Origin: an uncultured Clostridia bacterium
Lineage (GTDB): Bacteria > Bacillota > Clostridia > Christensenellales > UBA1242
Length of the DNA stretch: 7,566 nt
Reading direction: 5' to 3'
NCBI GenBank assembly: GCA_937900575.1
Contig: CALCEI010000017.1
Coordinates: forward strand, 1-7,566
Below are positions 5,604-7,566 of this stretch, piece by piece. The translations under genes and the position numbers were made by a program. Position 1 is the first letter of the stretch. Every line of letters starts with the position of its first letter. The notes beneath the pieces are model-generated. The model was not told the DNA's origin. It was given only the letters and a program-made list of their open reading frames with translations, and made no database searches.

Positions 5604-6494
5604 CTATTTTTTTATTACGGTTAAGCCATTGACAACTGTAAATTTCTTTTTTAAGAAATGCGTAAGTTCTCCGTCAACAAGAACTGGTGTGTTGGAGTGA
5701 TTTTCAATTTCTATTGTTGAAACATCTTCCACAATTACATTTTTGTTGTTTTTAACTGCTTTTATGCCAAACATAAACAAGCGAATAAAGGCACGTAAAC
5801 TTAAAAACCCTTTTTTGCCTTTTATTGCAACAAGTTTAACTTTGCCGTTATCCAACCTTTCGCCTTTGTTTATGCAAAAGCCACCCGTGTTTTCGCCATT
5901 TACAAGCATGACGTACAAGAATTTATCGTGTACACGTTTGTTATCATAAGTTAAAGTAATTGGCAAGGCTGGCAACTTGAATGCATGACCAATACCGGTA
6001 AACACATAAGCAGTTCTGCCAAACTTACGTTTTGCCTTCCAATTTGTTTTATAAACAGATTCTGTAAGGTAACCTGCAGCAAAGGAATATGCGGTATATT
6101 CACTGCCATCAAACAAAAGATCATACTTTGTTTTGTTTAAACGCAACAAACAATCAACAGCTTTTTGCAATTTGTTTGGAATATGCAAAGTGTGGGCAAC
6201 GTCATTACATGAACCACATGGCAACACACCAAACAAACATTTTGCACCACTCTTCATAATTCCATTAATAACTTGACGTACTGTGCCATCACCACCAACA
6301 GCAACAACCACATCATACTTGTTTGCAAGTTTATAAGACAAATCTTCTGCGCTTGTGGCGTTTATTGTAACCATTGTTTCAACAACAGAATAACGCAAAG
6401 AAAGACGCTGTTTAATGTATGGCAAACGTTCTTCAATTTTGCCTTTTAAAGCGTTTGGGTTATATATTAACAAAATGCTGTTTACTTCAATCAT
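5604..6494 (-). CDS. Diacylglycerol kinase-family lipid kinase (DagK/YegS/BmrU type)
   Basis: This soluble or membrane-associated kinase transfers phosphate from ATP to a lipid, most likely diacylglycerol recycled from membrane turnover. The 296-aa chain has the family layout: an N-terminal nucleotide domain with IYNPNALKGK (10-19, a variant of the usual N-P-x-S-G-K), VGGDGTVRQVINGI (66-79, the signature GGDGT), LPCGSCNDVA (91-100, the L-P-x-G-T/S-x-N-D motif), then a beta-rich C-terminal domain ending VDGE (273-276). Length is typical. The start ATG 6492-6494 has AAAGG five bases upstream on the minus strand. It follows the 52-aa gene by 19 bases, suggesting one operon, and ends at its own terminator. 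Exact substrate cannot be set from sequence; related members act on other lipids such as sphingoid bases or phosphatidylglycerol. Confidence 0.93.
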   Translation of the reverse strand: MIEVNSILLIYNPNALKGKIEERLPYIKQRLSLRYSVVETMVTINATSAEDLSYKLANKYDVVVAVGGDGTVRQVINGIMKSGAKCLFGVLPCGSCNDVAHTLHIPNKLQKAVDCLLRLNKTKYDLLFDGSEYTAYSFAAGYLTESVYKTNWKAKRKFGRTAYVFTGIGHAFKLPALPITLTYDNKRVHDKFLYVMLVNGENTGGFCINKGERLDNGKVKLVAIKGKKGFLSLRAFIRLFMFGIKAVKNNKNVIVEDVSTIEIENHSNTPVLVDGELTHFLKKKFTVVNGLTVIKK

Positions 6495-6513
6495 GTTTAC
6501 CTTTCAATTCAAT

Positions 6514-6672
6514 TTAATTATAAACTAAATTTAAAAAATTTTCAATTATAGGTTTTAAAAGCTCGTTTCTTTCTCGCTGGCTCGCATTATTCCAAACATC
6601 GCATTTTATATTATCTTCTAGGGTATAAGCTGCAAATATAGTATTTGCGATTTTCTTGTTTGTGTTATCCAT
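6514..6672 (-). CDS. Small 52-aa gene upstream of the lipid kinase
   Basis: On the minus strand an ATG (6670-6672) opens 52 codons ending at TAA (6514-6516). The product begins MDNTNKKIANTIFAAYTLED and continues with CDVWNNASQRERNELLKPII, a soluble, mixed-charge, probably helical peptide. The SD AAGGTGGTG (6678-6686) matches the anti-SD with one mismatch and is five bases from the ATG, the best evidence that it is real. Codons are mixed and ordinary, and Trp is TGG. Its stop lies 19 bases before the kinase start, so the two are probably cotranscribed. No family is recognised. The promoter must lie beyond 6686, close to where the foreign segment begins; a weak candidate is TTGAAT (6712-6717) with TAAATT (6689-6694). 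Confidence 0.65.
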   Translation of the reverse strand: MDNTNKKIANTIFAAYTLEDNIKCDVWNNASQRERNELLKPIIENFLNLVYN

Positions 6673-6712
6673 AATTACACCACCTTATAATTTAATCCAT
6701 TTCTTTTTTGTA

Positions 6713-7306
6713 TTCAAAAATAAATTAGATTTAATCTGCATCTCAAATAATGATTTAGACTTTATTGAAAAGGTTAAGTCTAAACCAAATCAAATCTTTA
6801 AGCAAAAAACAAAAAATTATTATTTCTATAATGCTGCTAGCAAAGAATGAGAAAAAATAAATATAGTGCTTAATAGAATTACACTAGATGCAAATGTCTT
6901 GCCTGTTTTGGGATATAAAATTTTCACTATAGTGTCAAAATCGCACCAACAAGTTATTAATTTTGTTAGATCATATAAAAAGAAATCAGATGTAGATTGA
7001 AATGCAAATTTTGATTTTAATGCTGATTATAATGCAAGATCCTTATATAAAGATGTAATGCTATGATTAACTGATCTATCATATCATGACAAACTTGACA
7101 TAATTAATATTTGTTGTTGAATTCCATTCAAGATCCTTTCTAAGCAAATATGAGGGAATGGAAACAAAAGAACAGCATTAACATCTTGTATTAACTTATT
7201 AAAATCATTTAGTATGTATTTAAGTTATTCCAAGAATGCCGGTTTAACAGATGAAGCTAAAAACCGTTGGTATGGTCTAATAGTTGAATATGTTAAGAAA
7301 ATAGAA
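6713..7306 (+). pseudogene. Fic/Doc-like protein fragment with five in-frame TGA codons (reads with TGA = Trp)
   Basis: The frame is free of TAA and TAG but holds TGA at 6848, 6998, 7064, 7118 and 7151, plus one TGG (7268). With TGA as Trp it gives an alpha-helical protein ending in PFKILSKQIWGNGNKRTALT (motif GNGNKRTA at 7154-7177). This resembles the Fic/Doc fold core (H-x-F-x-x-G/A-N-K/G-R), whose members transfer AMP or phosphate to proteins. The catalytic His position appears to be Gln or Lys here. No ATG occurs in frame before 7055, so the 5' end is missing; near 7307 the frame changes into an ATPase. In the code used by the rest of the window it is broken five times. It could be a transferred Mollicute gene or a chimeric join. 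The left boundary given is approximate (6690-6716). Confidence 0.6.
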
Positions 7307-7309
7307 AAA

Positions 7310-7566
7310 GCAGTAACTATGGGAACTGTTGACAATGTCTGCACAGATAAGACAGGAACCTTAACCAAAGGAGAAATGAGTCTTGTTTCTCTTTATGTCC
7401 ATGAAAAGATTGTTGACATTGTTAAGGAAGAAAAAGATGAACATGGAGGAATAAGAACTGTTCCTAACAATGGAAGATTACCAGCAGAATTAAGTGCAGA
7501 AGACACAAAGAAACTTCTTTATGAAAATATGTATTACAATATGACTGCTTCTGAAACTAAGGATGA
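7310..7566 (+). CDS. P-type ATPase fragment with phosphorylation motif (both ends missing)
   Basis: The frame reads AVTMGTVDNVCTDKTGTLTK (phosphorylated Asp codon 7346-7348), then GEMSLVSLYV and a charged stretch up to LLYENMYYNMTASETKDE at the window end. DKTGTLT is the signature of P-type cation ATPases. TMG before the motif and an L-L-x-x-x-x-x-x-N-x-T-A pattern after it recall type IIB (plasma-membrane Ca2+ type) pumps, a tentative subtype call. Everything normally found before the motif (actuator domain, TM4 with its P-E-G/P-x-x-L) is absent; the upstream codons are the Fic/Doc-like frame. No TGA occurs in this part. A standard-code gene caller might start at ATG 7214, which would wrongly fuse the two parts. 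The gene runs off the window. Confidence 0.75.

Noticed and set aside
5290..5700. Plus-strand open frame opposite the 152-aa and kinase genes, and similar open frames opposite feoB (2964-3230, 3288-3506, 4117-4320)
   Set aside because: They lie antisense to well-supported genes, lack SD sites and give low-complexity Ser/Asn/Lys-rich products; they are shadows.
1..6690. TGA = Trp for the whole window
   Set aside because: feoA ends with TGA exactly at the feoB start, Trp elsewhere is TGG, and no other gene contains an in-frame TGA.
6848..7153. TGA codons as selenocysteine
   Set aside because: There are five in one frame at sites suited to Trp, none in a known selenoprotein context, and no hairpin of SECIS type was seen next to them.
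1..7566. CRISPR array, tRNA, rRNA, insertion sequence or att site
   Set aside because: No regularly spaced repeats, cloverleaf or rRNA sequence, transposase motifs or paired terminal repeats were seen on either strand.

Overview
The window is AT-rich bacterial DNA, and nearly all of it reads in the standard code. A TPP riboswitch in front of a ThiT-type thiamine transporter, strong SD sites, sigma-A-like promoters and the general protein style point to a low-GC Bacillota or Mollicute-related lineage, probably uncultured. Tryptophan is TGG from 1 to about 6690, and feoA stops at TGA, so the main genome does not use the Mycoplasma code. Species cannot be assigned from the sequence.

Layout. Bases 1-2740 are rightward: the 3' part of a family 1 uracil-DNA glycosylase; a promoter straddling its stop codon; a TPP riboswitch with a clear antiterminator/terminator switch; thiT; a two-TM DUF3137-like membrane protein whose C-terminus looks frameshifted at an A6 run; and a 108-aa orphan gene with its own promoter. 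Bases 2735-6672 are leftward: feoA-feoB (ferrous iron uptake, overlapping genes), a 152-aa helical protein of unknown role under a consensus promoter, and a diacylglycerol kinase-family lipid kinase preceded by a 52-aa small gene. The two blocks converge at 2735-2738, where the stop codons overlap and the terminator of the 108-aa gene lies inside feoB coding sequence. A bidirectional terminator separates feoAB from the 152-aa gene.

The right end (about 6690-7566) is different. One rightward frame stays free of TAA and TAG to the end of the window but contains five in-frame TGA codons before 7154. Read with TGA as Trp it gives a Fic/Doc-like protein with a GNGNKRTA motif. Near 7307 the same frame runs into a P-type ATPase fragment carrying CTDKTGTLT. 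The Fic/Doc-like part has no plausible start codon and the ATPase lacks everything before its phosphorylation site, so this end is best explained as foreign or chimeric DNA: either horizontal transfer from a code-4 Mollicute or an assembly join.

Functionally the main block mixes base-excision repair, thiamine salvage, iron uptake and lipid phosphorylation. No defence system, CRISPR array, tRNA or rRNA is visible. The strongest leads are the code-4 segment with its two junctions, the compact riboswitch in which terminator and thiT ribosome-binding site coincide, and a FeoB whose guanine-specificity motif is degenerate.
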